In this document: in pieces, positions 16,748 through 24,567 of the stretch
Position numbering within the stretch: position 1 is the first letter of the stretch
How the letters are laid out: each line of letters starts with the position of its first letter
Source of the DNA: Azophilus sp965215035
GTDB lineage: Bacteria; Pseudomonadota; Gammaproteobacteria; Pseudomonadales; Azotimanducaceae
Reading direction: 5' to 3'
Length of the DNA: 64,000 nucleotides
Assembly: GCA_965215035.1 (NCBI GenBank)
Contig: OZ244040.1
Span: 1,178,001-1,242,000 of the forward strand
Program-made: the position numbers and the translations under genes
Notes under the pieces: generated by a model
Databases searched by the model: none
Told to the model about the DNA's origin: nothing
The model's input: the letters and a program-made list of their open reading frames with translations, nothing else

Positions 16748-17146
16748 TTGAGCGTTGGTACCTGGAACCCATCGGAGTTGGTCGCCGGGCTGGACGAAGC
16801 GGTGCTCGACGAACTGTTTGCCGCCGCCGGATGCCCGGGCGAAGAGGATTTCGGCCTGTCGCAAGCGGATGTGGAGCGTCTAGCGGGGGTGGCGCACGCC
16901 AACCGCGTAGATTGGCAAGCCGCCTCGCGGAACTTGGGCGACGATGAGCTGGTTGCGCTGATTCGGTTCTATACGCTGGCCGAGGCCCGGTTTCCCTCCT
17001 GGAAAGCCGGGGCCAACTCGCCGGTGATCGTACTGGCCAGCGCGTTGCGCGAGCGCGGTGCCTGGCCGTCCGGTCTAACGGTATGGATCAAGCAGCATAC
17101 GGACAACAAGTTCCTTCCGTACGGCAGCCTGCTAGACCGTATCTGA
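16748..17146 (+). CDS. Conserved hypothetical protein
   Basis: A 132-residue acidic soluble protein upstream of hisB. The TTG at 16748 is chosen because GGGGAG lies seven bases upstream; an in-frame TTG at 16733 has none. Sequence blocks WNPSELVAGLDEAVLDELF, DELVALIRFYTLAEARFPSW and the ending HTDNKFLPYGSLLDRI look conserved rather than random, and it is helix-rich. No catalytic motif or membrane segment is seen. It reads toward hisB with 62 bp between, and may share its transcript. Function unknown. Confidence 0.7.
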   Translation: MSVGTWNPSELVAGLDEAVLDELFAAAGCPGEEDFGLSQADVERLAGVAHANRVDWQAASRNLGDDELVALIRFYTLAEARFPSWKAGANSPVIVLASALRERGAWPSGLTVWIKQHTDNKFLPYGSLLDRI

Positions 17147-17208
17147 TTCGATACTCAAGACCCTGCTATCCCGTATACTCGCGGCCGGCCTCAACCGGGA
17201 CTCGGTGC

Positions 17209-17817
17209 ATGACATCCACCCCGAACGCCGGACGCTCCGCCGAGGTGCAGCGGAACACCCGGGAAACCCAAATCGAGCTGGTGCTGAACCTCGACGGTAC
17301 CGGCGCATGCGAACTACAAACCGGGTTGCCGTTCTTTGAGCACATGTTGACCCAGGTGGCTCGCCATGGGCTGGTGGATCTCCGCATCCGCGCCAAGGGC
17401 GACCTTGAGGTGGACGCCCACCATACCGTGGAGGATGTGGGCATCGTGCTCGGCCAGGCGTTTGCCACGGCCATCGGCGACAAGCGGGGCGTTTGCCGCT
17501 ACGGACACGCCCACGTGCCCCTCGACGAGGCACTGTCGCGCGCGGTCATCGACCTGTCGGGCCGGCCGGGCCTTGAGTATCGCTGCGACTACGCCCGGCC
17601 ACGCGTCGGCGATTTCGATGTGGACTTGCTACGCGAATTTTTCCAGGGTTTCGTCAACCATGCCCAGGTGACCCTGCATCTCGACAATCTGCGGGGCAAC
17701 AACGCCCATCACCAGGCCGAGACGCTGTTCAAGGCGTTCGGCCGCGCGTTGCGGGCGGCCGTGGCGCTCGACCCCCGCATCGATGGTCGGGTGCCCTCGA
17801 CCAAGGGTTCCCTTTGA
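17209..17817 (+). CDS. hisB: Imidazoleglycerol-phosphate dehydratase (monofunctional HisB)
   Basis: A 202-residue enzyme of histidine synthesis (imidazole-glycerol phosphate to imidazole-acetol phosphate). Both metal-binding repeats are present: the first with GLPFFEHMLTQ and DAHHTVEDVGI, the second with DYARPRVGDFD, HAQVTLHL and NNAHHQAETLFKAFGRAL. The C-terminus is the family standard GRVPSTKGSL. The ATG at 17209 gives a normal length. The phosphatase domain found in enteric HisB is absent. Normally hisH follows; here a 234-bp gap with a duplicated hisB tail and repeat A separates it from hisA. Confidence 0.97.
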   Translation: MTSTPNAGRSAEVQRNTRETQIELVLNLDGTGACELQTGLPFFEHMLTQVARHGLVDLRIRAKGDLEVDAHHTVEDVGIVLGQAFATAIGDKRGVCRYGHAHVPLDEALSRAVIDLSGRPGLEYRCDYARPRVGDFDVDLLREFFQGFVNHAQVTLHLDNLRGNNAHHQAETLFKAFGRALRAAVALDPRIDGRVPSTKGSL

Positions 17818-17906
17818 ACCCCTCGTTTGACCCTAGCACAGACGGCACATGACGTTCGCACGGCTGTGCCTCGACCAAGGGTTCCCTTTGCACCCCTTGT
17901 TTGACC
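17796..17906 (+). repeat. 37-bp direct repeat duplicating the hisB 3' end
   Basis: 17796-17832 (last codons of hisB plus flank) and 17870-17906 agree at 35 of 37 bases (CTCGACCAAGGGTTCCCTTT...CGTTTGACC type). The second copy lies outside the gene. This marks a local duplication at the place where hisH would be expected. Confidence 0.85.
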
Positions 17907-17940
17907 GGGCGCGCATGTGCAAATACACCGGCCCAGTAAC

Positions 17941-18047
17941 TTTAGGAACCTATAAAGATCGGTTGACAAACCACCCCATGCCGAATCCTGCAAATCGCAC
18001 AACCACTACAGGTCGTGGTTCGTCAACCGATCACTACAATTCCCTAA
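17941..18047 (-). repeat. Repeat family A, copy 1 (107-bp MITE-like element)
   Basis: The reverse complement aligns with 41814-41919 over its full length and with 53124-53215. The ends are inverted (TTTAGGAACC outward; GATCGGTTGACRAACC inner block on both sides). The element ends four bases before the hisA ATG, so it supplies the hisA leader; no ribosome site is visible there. No open frame is conserved between copies. Confidence 0.85.
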
Positions 18048-18051
18048 TTCT

Positions 18052-18789
18052 ATGCTGTTGATTCCCGCCATCGACCTGAAGGAGGGCCGCTGTGTGCGCC
18101 TGCGGCAGGGGCGTATGCGGGACGCCACGGTGTTCTCTCACGACCCCGTTGCCATGGCCGCGCGATGGGCGGATGCGGGATGCCGCCGCCTGCATGTCGT
18201 CGACCTCGACGGTGCCTTTGCCGGCGAGCCGGTGAATCGCGACTTGGTCGCCCGCATCGTCCGCCGCGTTCCCGGTGTGCCCGTACAGGTAGGCGGCGGC
18301 ATCCGCTCGGTCGAGACCGCGGGCGCGTACTTGGATGCGGGTGCGGCCGCGGTCATCGTTGGCACCAGGGCGGTGCGGGATGCCGATTTTCTGCCCATGC
18401 TGGCGGATGCGTACCCGGGCCGGGTTCTATTTGGGCTCGACGCCAGAGGCGGCAAGGCGGCAACCGAAGGCTGGGATGTCAGTTCCGGGCAAGATGCGCG
18501 GGAGCTTGCGGTGCTGGCTGGCGCCTTCGATCTGGCTGGTATCGTCTACACCGACATCGAGCGCGACGGCATGCTTACGGGGCTTAACATCGAGGCGACC
18601 CTGGCGCTGGCCGGTGCCACCCGGTTACCGGTAGTCGCCTCTGGTGGCATCAACGACCTGGAAGACCTCGCCCGCCTCAGAACGGCCAATGATCGCGCGG
18701 GCACCCGGCTTATGGGTGCCATCAGCGGACGGGCCCTGTACGCGGGAACGCTCGACTTTGGCGCTGGCCAGGCCTTGTTGGACGCTTGA
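18052..18789 (+). CDS. hisA: HisA: phosphoribosylformimino-5-aminoimidazole carboxamide ribotide isomerase
   Basis: A 245-residue TIM-barrel isomerase of histidine synthesis. It begins MLLIPAIDLKEGRCVRLRQG with catalytic Asp8 in AIDL. Other blocks are LHVVDLDGAFAGEPVN, VQVGGGIRS, the second catalytic Asp region VYTDIERDGMLTG, LPVVASGGIND and the phosphate-binding GAISGRALYAG. Length is standard. The leader is taken up by repeat A and lacks a visible Shine-Dalgarno sequence. hisF, which usually follows, is not present; the next gene is ctpA on the opposite strand. Confidence 0.96.
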   Translation: MLLIPAIDLKEGRCVRLRQGRMRDATVFSHDPVAMAARWADAGCRRLHVVDLDGAFAGEPVNRDLVARIVRRVPGVPVQVGGGIRSVETAGAYLDAGAAAVIVGTRAVRDADFLPMLADAYPGRVLFGLDARGGKAATEGWDVSSGQDARELAVLAGAFDLAGIVYTDIERDGMLTGLNIEATLALAGATRLPVVASGGINDLEDLARLRTANDRAGTRLMGAISGRALYAGTLDFGAGQALLDA

Positions 18790-18876
18790 CCGCTTGCCGG
18801 CGATGTGCACGCAGCCTGGCTGGCGACGGATGCGGTAGATCGGGGTACGGACCTTGAGCCTGGCGAGGAGTTTGCG

Positions 18877-20028
18877 CTAGCCCTCCCGCAAAACGCGCAC
18901 GGCCAGCGCCAGAGCCGCCACATCGTCGGCCGGGTCTATCGCCATGTCGGGGACGACACCCTGCTGATGAATCGGGCCGCCATGCGGCCGGAAGTAATAG
19001 GCGGTGGTGAGTTTCAAGGCCCGGTCGCCCGCCAGTGGCAGTACCGATTGCACCGAGCCCTTGCCGTAGCTTTTGGCGCCGATAACGGTGGCGCGCCCGT
19101 GGTCCTGTAGCGCGCTCGCCACGATTTCCGAGCCGGAAGCGGAGCTTTCGTTGATCAGTACGGCCACAGGCGCACCCTCCAGCAGGTCGTCGATGGAGGA
19201 GCGATGCTGTAGCCGCTTGGCCGCTGGCCGGCCTTCCGTGCAGACGAGCAGGCCCCGCTCCAGCAATGCGTCCGCCACATCCACCGAGGCACCGAGTACG
19301 CCGCCCGGGTTGTTGCGGAGGTCGAGTACCAGGCCGTCGATGTTGCGCTCCTGGGCGAGCGCCAGAACGGCATCGGCGAAGTCCTGCCCGGTATCTCTCT
19401 GAAACCGCGCAATACCTACGTAGGCGTAGCCGGGTGCCAGCCAGCGGGTGCGGATGCCCTTGGCCGCGATCTTGGCCCGGGTCAGGGTGACCACGAACTC
19501 CCTACCGGATCTGGTGAGAGTCAGCCGGACATCCGTGCCCTGGGGGCCCCGCAGCAGTTCCACCGCCTCCAGCAGTTTTTTCCCCTTGAGGGGTGCATTG
19601 TTCAGCGCAATCAGGCGATCTCCGGCGGCCAGGCCGGCCTGGGCTGCCGGTGTTTGATCCAAGGCGGCGAGGACGGTGAAATGGCCGCCCACCAGACCGA
19701 GTTCGATACCGATACCGCCGAACCGCCCGGCGGTTTTCGACCGGAGGCGCTTGTAGGCATCGGGGTCGAGAAGCCTCGAATAGCCGTCCAGTCCGTTCAG
19801 CATCCCTGCGAGGGCGTCGTTGACAAGCTGGCCGCGGGGAATTTCTTCAACGTAGTTGAGTTGAATGTAGGCGGCGGCCCGCTCAATGACATCGGCCTGC
19901 CGGGAAGCGATACCGCGGTCGGACCAGCTACGGTAACCCAGTATGCCGACTGCGATGCCCGTCACGATACTGGCAACGATTCCGAACAGGGTGATAAAAC
20001 GCAAGGCCATCCCGGAAGTTAACCCCAT
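18877..20028 (-). CDS. ctpA: S41 carboxy-terminal processing protease (CtpA/Prc type)
   Basis: A 383-residue envelope protease. An N-terminal membrane helix (FITLFGIVASIVTGIAVGIL) is followed by a helical region. A PDZ domain comes next (GRFGGIGIELGL ... PAAQAGLAAGDRLIALN, about 105-175), then the S41 catalytic domain. The Ser nucleophile is in NESSASGSEIVASAL and the Lys base in GAKSYGKGSVQS. Such proteases trim periplasmic proteins and, in many bacteria, peptidoglycan hydrolases. It follows envC and gpmI on the same strand, a common order (gpmI-envC-ctpA), so a role in controlling amidase activation is plausible. Confidence 0.93.
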   Translation of the reverse strand: MGLTSGMALRFITLFGIVASIVTGIAVGILGYRSWSDRGIASRQADVIERAAAYIQLNYVEEIPRGQLVNDALAGMLNGLDGYSRLLDPDAYKRLRSKTAGRFGGIGIELGLVGGHFTVLAALDQTPAAQAGLAAGDRLIALNNAPLKGKKLLEAVELLRGPQGTDVRLTLTRSGREFVVTLTRAKIAAKGIRTRWLAPGYAYVGIARFQRDTGQDFADAVLALAQERNIDGLVLDLRNNPGGVLGASVDVADALLERGLLVCTEGRPAAKRLQHRSSIDDLLEGAPVAVLINESSASGSEIVASALQDHGRATVIGAKSYGKGSVQSVLPLAGDRALKLTTAYYFRPHGGPIHQQGVVPDMAIDPADDVAALALAVRVLREG

Positions 20029-20082
20029 TGAGAGCCTGCTATGCTAGCAGCATTCGCTCACCAGCTACCTGTCGCTCGCCGG

Positions 20083-21306
20083 CTACCCATCGCTCGCCGG
20101 CCACCCATCAACGACCCAGGGCAGCGGGTCGATGGCGTTGCCGTCTTGGCGAATCTCGAAATACAGCCCGCTTGCCCGCATGCCGCCGCTCTGGCCGGCG
20201 TGGGCGATCACCTCGCCGCTTTCCACAAGGTCGCCCAGCCGCTTGGCCAAGCGGTCAGCGTGCCCGTAGAGAGTCATGTACCCGTCGCCGTGGTCCAGAA
20301 TCGTCAATAAGCCGAAGCCCCGCAACCAGTCCGCGAACACCACTCGACCGCGATACACGGCCTTGATGGGGCTGGCCGGTTCGGCCCGCAGCAATACCCC
20401 TTGCCACTGCAGGCGCCCGTCGGCCCGGGGTTGGCCGAAACGGCTGACCAACGCGCCCTCGACGGGCCAGGGCAGCGTCCCCTTGCGCTCGGCGAAGCCC
20501 GTCCCCGCAAGGTCGTCCGACGTTTGCCGTTGCAGTTCCGCGAGCAGTGCCCGCAGGCGCTCCTGGTCGCGTAGCCGCGCTTGGCGCAGGCTTACCCTGT
20601 TCGCCACATCGCCGTCCAGGGTTGCGATAAGCTCCTGGCGCCGATGCCGGTTCTGCTGGAGCTCCCGCCTGTGCGCAACAAGGCGTTGCCGCGCCTCCCG
20701 CGCCGCCGCCTGGCGCGATGCCAGCGCCGCGGCGTTTCGCTGCAGCCGCGCCCCTAGCCGCCGATAGGATTCCAGCGCGTCCACGCGGGCTTCGATCAGG
20801 TGACGGTGGTAGATCAACAGGCGCTCCACGGTTGCCGGAGACCGCTGGTCGAGCAGCAGCCTAAGAACATCCTGGCCGCGCAGCCGATACGCGGTGGCCA
20901 GGTGCTCGCCTATGCTGTCGGCCTCCCGGCCCTGCCGCTCCCGCAGCTCGTCGCGCTCGCCGTCCAGCCGCGCCAACTCCGTCTGTATCGTCGCCAGCGC
21001 GGCATCGCTCGCCGCCACGGCGGCACCCGCGGCGGCGATGGCGCGGTCCTGGGCCCGCAGTTCCTTCAACAGCCGCAGACGCCTCTGCCCCGCCGCCGAC
21101 AGCCAGGCGTCAAGATCGTTCAACTCCTCGGTTAGGGCCTGGAGTCGCGCCTGAATCCCCTCGCCATCGCCAGGTGCCAGGGGCAGGGCGAGGTCGGCAT
21201 GGAAGCCGACGAGCGAAACCAGGAAGCGCGCGGTGGCCTGCCGGGCAAATCGCCGCCAAGCCCTCCGTGCCTGCGGACGTTTGCTTTTATCCGCGGTGTA
21301 CATCAT
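20083..21306 (-). CDS. envC: EnvC-like murein hydrolase activator (M23/LytM domain, degenerate)
   Basis: A 407-residue exported protein. After the double ATG (21306/21303) come a weak hydrophobic leader (FLVSLVGFHADLALPLAP) and about 220 residues of coiled coil (LQALTEELNDLDAWLSAAGQ onward). A C-terminal LytM domain follows (GVLLRAEPASPIKAVYRG, ILDHGDGYMTLYGHAD, LYFEIR). The zinc ligands of active M23 enzymes are incomplete (LYFEIR in place of HLHFE). This is the hallmark of EnvC, which activates amidases AmiA/B rather than cutting murein itself. The frame is open upstream to 21747, but that part lies inside gpmI and is not coding. It lies between gpmI and ctpA. Confidence 0.9.
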   Translation of the reverse strand: MMYTADKSKRPQARRAWRRFARQATARFLVSLVGFHADLALPLAPGDGEGIQARLQALTEELNDLDAWLSAAGQRRLRLLKELRAQDRAIAAAGAAVAASDAALATIQTELARLDGERDELRERQGREADSIGEHLATAYRLRGQDVLRLLLDQRSPATVERLLIYHRHLIEARVDALESYRRLGARLQRNAAALASRQAAAREARQRLVAHRRELQQNRHRRQELIATLDGDVANRVSLRQARLRDQERLRALLAELQRQTSDDLAGTGFAERKGTLPWPVEGALVSRFGQPRADGRLQWQGVLLRAEPASPIKAVYRGRVVFADWLRGFGLLTILDHGDGYMTLYGHADRLAKRLGDLVESGEVIAHAGQSGGMRASGLYFEIRQDGNAIDPLPWVVDGWPASDG

Positions 21307-21374
21307 GCGCTGTGGGCAAGGATGCGATGCCGGTGCGTCCTCGCGGCCCGAGTCGAACCGGCCCGGCCTTTTGC

Positions 21375-22985
21375 TCATGCGCCGCGGCGCTGCCGTATCC
21401 GGGCCAGTGAGCGACCCGTCATTTCCGTTGGCTGTTCCAGGCGCATGAGCGCGAGCAGCGTGGGCGCCACATCGGCCAATGCGCCCCCGCCCGCCAGGGA
21501 TAGATTTTGGGGGCCGATGTAGACGAGGGGCACCAACTCCGAGGTGTGCGCCGTGTGTGGCTGCCCCGCTACCCTGTCGTGCATGGTTTCCACGTTGCCG
21601 TGGTCCGCCGTAATGAGCATCTGGCCACCGTTGGCCGCGATTGCCGTTTCCAGCTTCCCGAGACAAACATCCAAGGTTTCCACCGCGGCCACGGCCGCCG
21701 CGAACACGCCGGTATGTCCCACCATGTCGCCATTGGCATAGTTGCATACAATCAGGTCAAAGTGCCGCGAGCGAATGGCGGCGACCAGTTTGTCGGTCAC
21801 CTCGGCGGCGCTCATCTCTGGCTGCAGGTCGTAGGTGGCGATTCTGGGGCTCGGCACCAGTAGGCGTTCCTCGCCCGGGAAGGGCTGCTCGCGACCACCG
21901 GAGAAGAAAAACGTGACATGTGCGTACTTTTCCGTCTCCGCGATGCGCAGTTGCCGCTTGCCGAGCTTGGCCAGGTATTCGCCGAGCGTGTTGGTCAGCA
22001 CTGGCGGCTCGAACGCGCAGGCGGTATCGATATCGTCCGCGTAGCGGGTAAGCGTGACAAAGTCGAGTAGCTTGACGAAGGTGCCGCGTTGGAAGTCGTT
22101 GAAATCCGGCGCCGTCAGGGCCCGCGTCAACTGGCGGGCGCGGTCGGCCCGAAAGTTCATGAATACGGCTGCATCTTGCGGCGTCGGCGGGGGCGTCGTT
22201 TCCGGCACCGGGCCGACTAGCGTGGGTTGCACGAACTCGTCCGTCTCGCCGCGCCCGTAGGCAAGCTCTAGAGCGCGCGGCGCATCTTTGGCCTGGAACG
22301 GTGCGACGCCGTTCGCGAGCAGACGGTAGACCGGCTCGATGCGCTCCCAGTGCAGGTCGCGGTCCATGGCGTAGTAGCGCCCCGCTATGGATGCGACGCG
22401 GCCTGCACCAAGGCCCGTCAGCAGGGCCTCGGCTTTGCAGAGAGAGGCGCGAGCGCTCTTGGGCGGTGTGTCGCGGCCATCTAGGAAGGCGTGCAGGTAG
22501 ATGCGCTTGAGTCCCTTGCCGGCCGCCACGCGCAACAGTTCGAAGATCTGTTCCTCATGGGAATGTACGCCGCCGGGAGAAAGCAGCCCCAGAACGTGCA
22601 ATGCGCCACCCGACCGCAGCAGCTTGTCGAACAGGCCATTTAGCGCCTGGTTGCTTGCCAGTTCGCCCTGCTCGATGGCCCGGTCGATGCGGCTCAGATC
22701 CTGCAGGATAGCCCTGCCGGCGCCAAGGCTCATGTGCCCGACTTCGGAGTTGCCCATCTGTCCCGCAGGTAGGCCGACATCGGTGCCGGAGGCGGATACC
22801 AGGGTATGGGGCGCTTGTGCGAGGAAACGGTCCCAGTTTGGGGTATGGGCCTTGGCAATCGCGTTGTCTGCAACCGCATCGCGATGGCCGAATCCGTCCA
22901 GTACCACCAGCAGCGTCGTATTGCTGGTGCGCTGATCGTTCAAAACACTGCAATCGGGTTGGTTCTCTTTCGGAAATCCGGCCAT
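21375..22985 (-). CDS. gpmI: 2,3-bisphosphoglycerate-independent phosphoglycerate mutase
   Basis: A 536-residue glycolytic enzyme interconverting 3- and 2-phosphoglycerate with two Mn ions. It opens with TTLLVVLDGFGHR (metal-binding Asp). The catalytic Ser is in GQMGNSEVGHMSLGAGR. The transferase insert has FLDGRDTPPKSA and YYAMDRD, and the metal-binding C-terminal blocks are CNYANGDMVGHTG and ITADHGNVETM with HTSELVPL. The ATG at 22985 gives a normal length; further upstream sequence is non-coding. Divergent from yibN across the nested repeat B/E region. Confidence 0.97.
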   Translation of the reverse strand: MAGFPKENQPDCSVLNDQRTSNTTLLVVLDGFGHRDAVADNAIAKAHTPNWDRFLAQAPHTLVSASGTDVGLPAGQMGNSEVGHMSLGAGRAILQDLSRIDRAIEQGELASNQALNGLFDKLLRSGGALHVLGLLSPGGVHSHEEQIFELLRVAAGKGLKRIYLHAFLDGRDTPPKSARASLCKAEALLTGLGAGRVASIAGRYYAMDRDLHWERIEPVYRLLANGVAPFQAKDAPRALELAYGRGETDEFVQPTLVGPVPETTPPPTPQDAAVFMNFRADRARQLTRALTAPDFNDFQRGTFVKLLDFVTLTRYADDIDTACAFEPPVLTNTLGEYLAKLGKRQLRIAETEKYAHVTFFFSGGREQPFPGEERLLVPSPRIATYDLQPEMSAAEVTDKLVAAIRSRHFDLIVCNYANGDMVGHTGVFAAAVAAVETLDVCLGKLETAIAANGGQMLITADHGNVETMHDRVAGQPHTAHTSELVPLVYIGPQNLSLAGGGALADVAPTLLALMRLEQPTEMTGRSLARIRQRRGA

Positions 22986-23201
22986 GTTCAGACAACAACG
23001 AGGCGGCAGGTCAAGTGCGCGTATTCTACCCCGCATGTCCGCGAGATGGCTCAGTTTGGCTACGACGCCGGCGCATCGAGGTGCACCCCTGCCCGATGCG
23101 AGGATTTGCCCAGCCTTGCGGCGCACCCTGGCACCCGGTGGGCGGCAGCCGTCTGGCCGTCATCCGCAAGTGATCGGTAGGCCAAAGTTCAACGGGGCCA
23201 G

Positions 23202-23480
23202 CTAGGGCCATCCCAAAGTCGCCCACTAGCAGCCTGTCGGGCTTAGATACTTTGAATATCTCAACCTATTGAAATATATAGATTTTTTCTTTTGGTGCGA
23301 AAAACCAGATTCCTCATAAATCAAACACTTGGCTACAAAGCCCGACAGGCTTCTAGCCCTCGGCAAAGCCCTATATAGAAGGTTTATGAGTATTTTTCGG
23401 AAAACTAAGCAATACCCTGTGGCATGTAATGGCCTTTCAGCAATTTTCTTTCAAGGCCGAACGCTTTGAGATGGCCCTGG
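23202..23480 (+). mobile_element. Repeat family B, copy 1 (MITE-like, interrupted by element E)
   Basis: The ends are inverted (AGGGCCATCCCAAAGT at 23204-23219 and GCTTTGAGATGGCCCT at 23463-23478). A 9-bp direct repeat CGGGGCCAG flanks it at 23193-23201 and 23481-23489, as expected for a target-site duplication. Without the inserted element and its CTAG copy it is 152 bp and aligns with the intact copy at 33218-33368. No coding frame is preserved: a one-base indel shifts every possible frame between copies. It fills most of the 660-bp gap between gpmI and yibN. Confidence 0.88.
23230..23352 (+). mobile_element. Element E: 123-bp AT-rich MITE inserted in repeat B
   Basis: 14-bp perfect terminal inverted repeats (AGCCTGTCGGGCTT at 23231-23244 and its complement at 23338-23351) enclose an AT-rich centre. 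CTAG is present on both sides (23226-23229 and 23353-23356) but only once in the uninterrupted repeat B at 33 kb (ACTAGCCCTCG). That makes it a clean insertion with a 4-bp duplication. CTAG fits the YTAR target of IS5-group elements. It has no ORF, so it needs a transposase elsewhere. Confidence 0.9.
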
Positions 23481-23645
23481 CGGGGCCAGTACAGCCACAG
23501 GCTATCTGCTCGGCAACCCTGTATAATCGCCGTCGCGCCCGCGAACCTTCGCCGGCGTTGTCGAGCGGCAGTTGGGCCGGTCGGCTCGAATGCCCGCAGC
23601 CAATCTGGAGGCCCAACGCTTGCGAGGCTTGGATATCCGGCCGTT

Positions 23646-24062
23646 ATGAACCAGGTACTGGAATTTATCGGTAACCATCCCATTCTAGTCGCCGCCTTTG
23701 TCCTGTTGTTGGTGCTGTTCATCAGGAACGAGATGAGGCGCGGCGGCCGTTCCGTAACCGCCCAGCAACTCGTTGAGTTGGTCAACAAGGAGAATGCCCT
23801 CGTGCTTGATGTGCGCGACAAGAAGGAATACGACACCGGGCACATCGTCGATGCGCTCAATATACCGTTCTCGGCCCTCAACAACCGGGTCAATGAACTC
23901 AAGAAGCACCGCGAACGGCCCATAGTCGTGGCCTGCAAGATGGGTCAGCACGCGGGCACCGCGGGTGCCATCCTGCGCAAGCACGGTTTCGAGAACGTCT
24001 CCCGGCTCGCGGGCGGGGTCACAGAGTGGCGCAACCAGAGCCTGCCGGTGGTGAAGGCATGA
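23646..24062 (+). CDS. yibN: Membrane-anchored rhodanese (YibN family)
   Basis: A 138-residue protein: one N-terminal membrane helix (HPILVAAFVLLLVLFI), then a single rhodanese domain. That domain carries the substrate-loop Cys in VVACKMGQHAGTAGAIL, the LDVRDKKEYDTGHI start, and the ending RLAGGVTEWRNQSLPV. The active Cys is present, so it may transfer sulfur or act as a persulfide carrier at the inner membrane. The ATG at 23646 follows GGCCGTTATG with a weak ribosome site. Its stop overlaps the secB start (ATGA), matching the yibN-grxC-secB cluster of other gammaproteobacteria but without grxC. Confidence 0.92.
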   Translation: MNQVLEFIGNHPILVAAFVLLLVLFIRNEMRRGGRSVTAQQLVELVNKENALVLDVRDKKEYDTGHIVDALNIPFSALNNRVNELKKHRERPIVVACKMGQHAGTAGAILRKHGFENVSRLAGGVTEWRNQSLPVVKA

Positions 24063-24499
24063 CCGCCCAGGTGCGCTTGGAGCGCATTTATCTGAAGGAT
24101 GCCTCGTGGGAATCGCCGCGCAGCCCCCAGGTTTTCTCCGAGAACTTTCAGCCCGAGGTTCAGGTGGATATCAACACGCGCTCAACGCGCCTGGACGACA
24201 CCCGCTTCGAGGTGGTGCTCACCGTCACCCTGCGCGCCAAACAGGATGGCGGCAAGACCGCCTTTATCGTGGAGGTGCAGCAGGCGGGCCTGTTCGCGGT
24301 GGAGGAATTCGAGGGCGAGACGCTACAGCGCATGCTGGCGACCCTTGGCCCGACCACGCTCTTTCCCTACGCACGGGAAGCAATCGATAACCTGGCGCTG
24401 AAAGGCGGATTTCCCGCGCTGCACATCGCCCAGGTTAACTTCGACGCCCTCTATGCCGAGGCGCTGCGCAAGCAGCAGAACCAAGAGGTAACGCACTGA
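24059..24499 (+). CDS. secB: SecB export chaperone
   Basis: A 146-residue cytoplasmic chaperone that keeps preproteins unfolded and hands them to SecA. Family features: LERIYLKDASWESPRSPQVF, a peptide-binding groove strand pattern VVLTVTLRAKQDGGKTAFIVEVQQAG, the LFPYAREAIDNLALKGGFP block, and the Q-rich end. The start at 24059 is supported by overlap with the yibN stop; the frame upstream to 24026 is just yibN sequence. Normal length. It is convergent with ntrC. Confidence 0.96.
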   Translation: MTAQVRLERIYLKDASWESPRSPQVFSENFQPEVQVDINTRSTRLDDTRFEVVLTVTLRAKQDGGKTAFIVEVQQAGLFAVEEFEGETLQRMLATLGPTTLFPYAREAIDNLALKGGFPALHIAQVNFDALYAEALRKQQNQEVTH

Positions 24500-24567
24500 A
24501 GGGGCTAGTATCGTGTCCCGCAAAGCTACGCTCGACATCGGCCGTCCTGGGGGGTGCTCCGTTTAGG

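Noticed and set aside
18790..18876. Possible hisF remnant after hisA
   Set aside because: The 87 bases before the convergent ctpA stop contain no HisF-like peptide in any frame.
21307..21747. N-terminal extension of the envC frame
   Set aside because: The extra 147 codons are antisense-frame readings inside gpmI and have no protein character; the double ATG at 21306 fits.
23429..23674. Small ORF in repeat B (MAFQQFSFKAERFEMALAG) and its counterpart at 33170-33412
   Set aside because: The two copies share peptide-like similarity only in part; a one-base indel breaks the frame upstream and no start signal is conserved, so the repeat is treated as non-coding.
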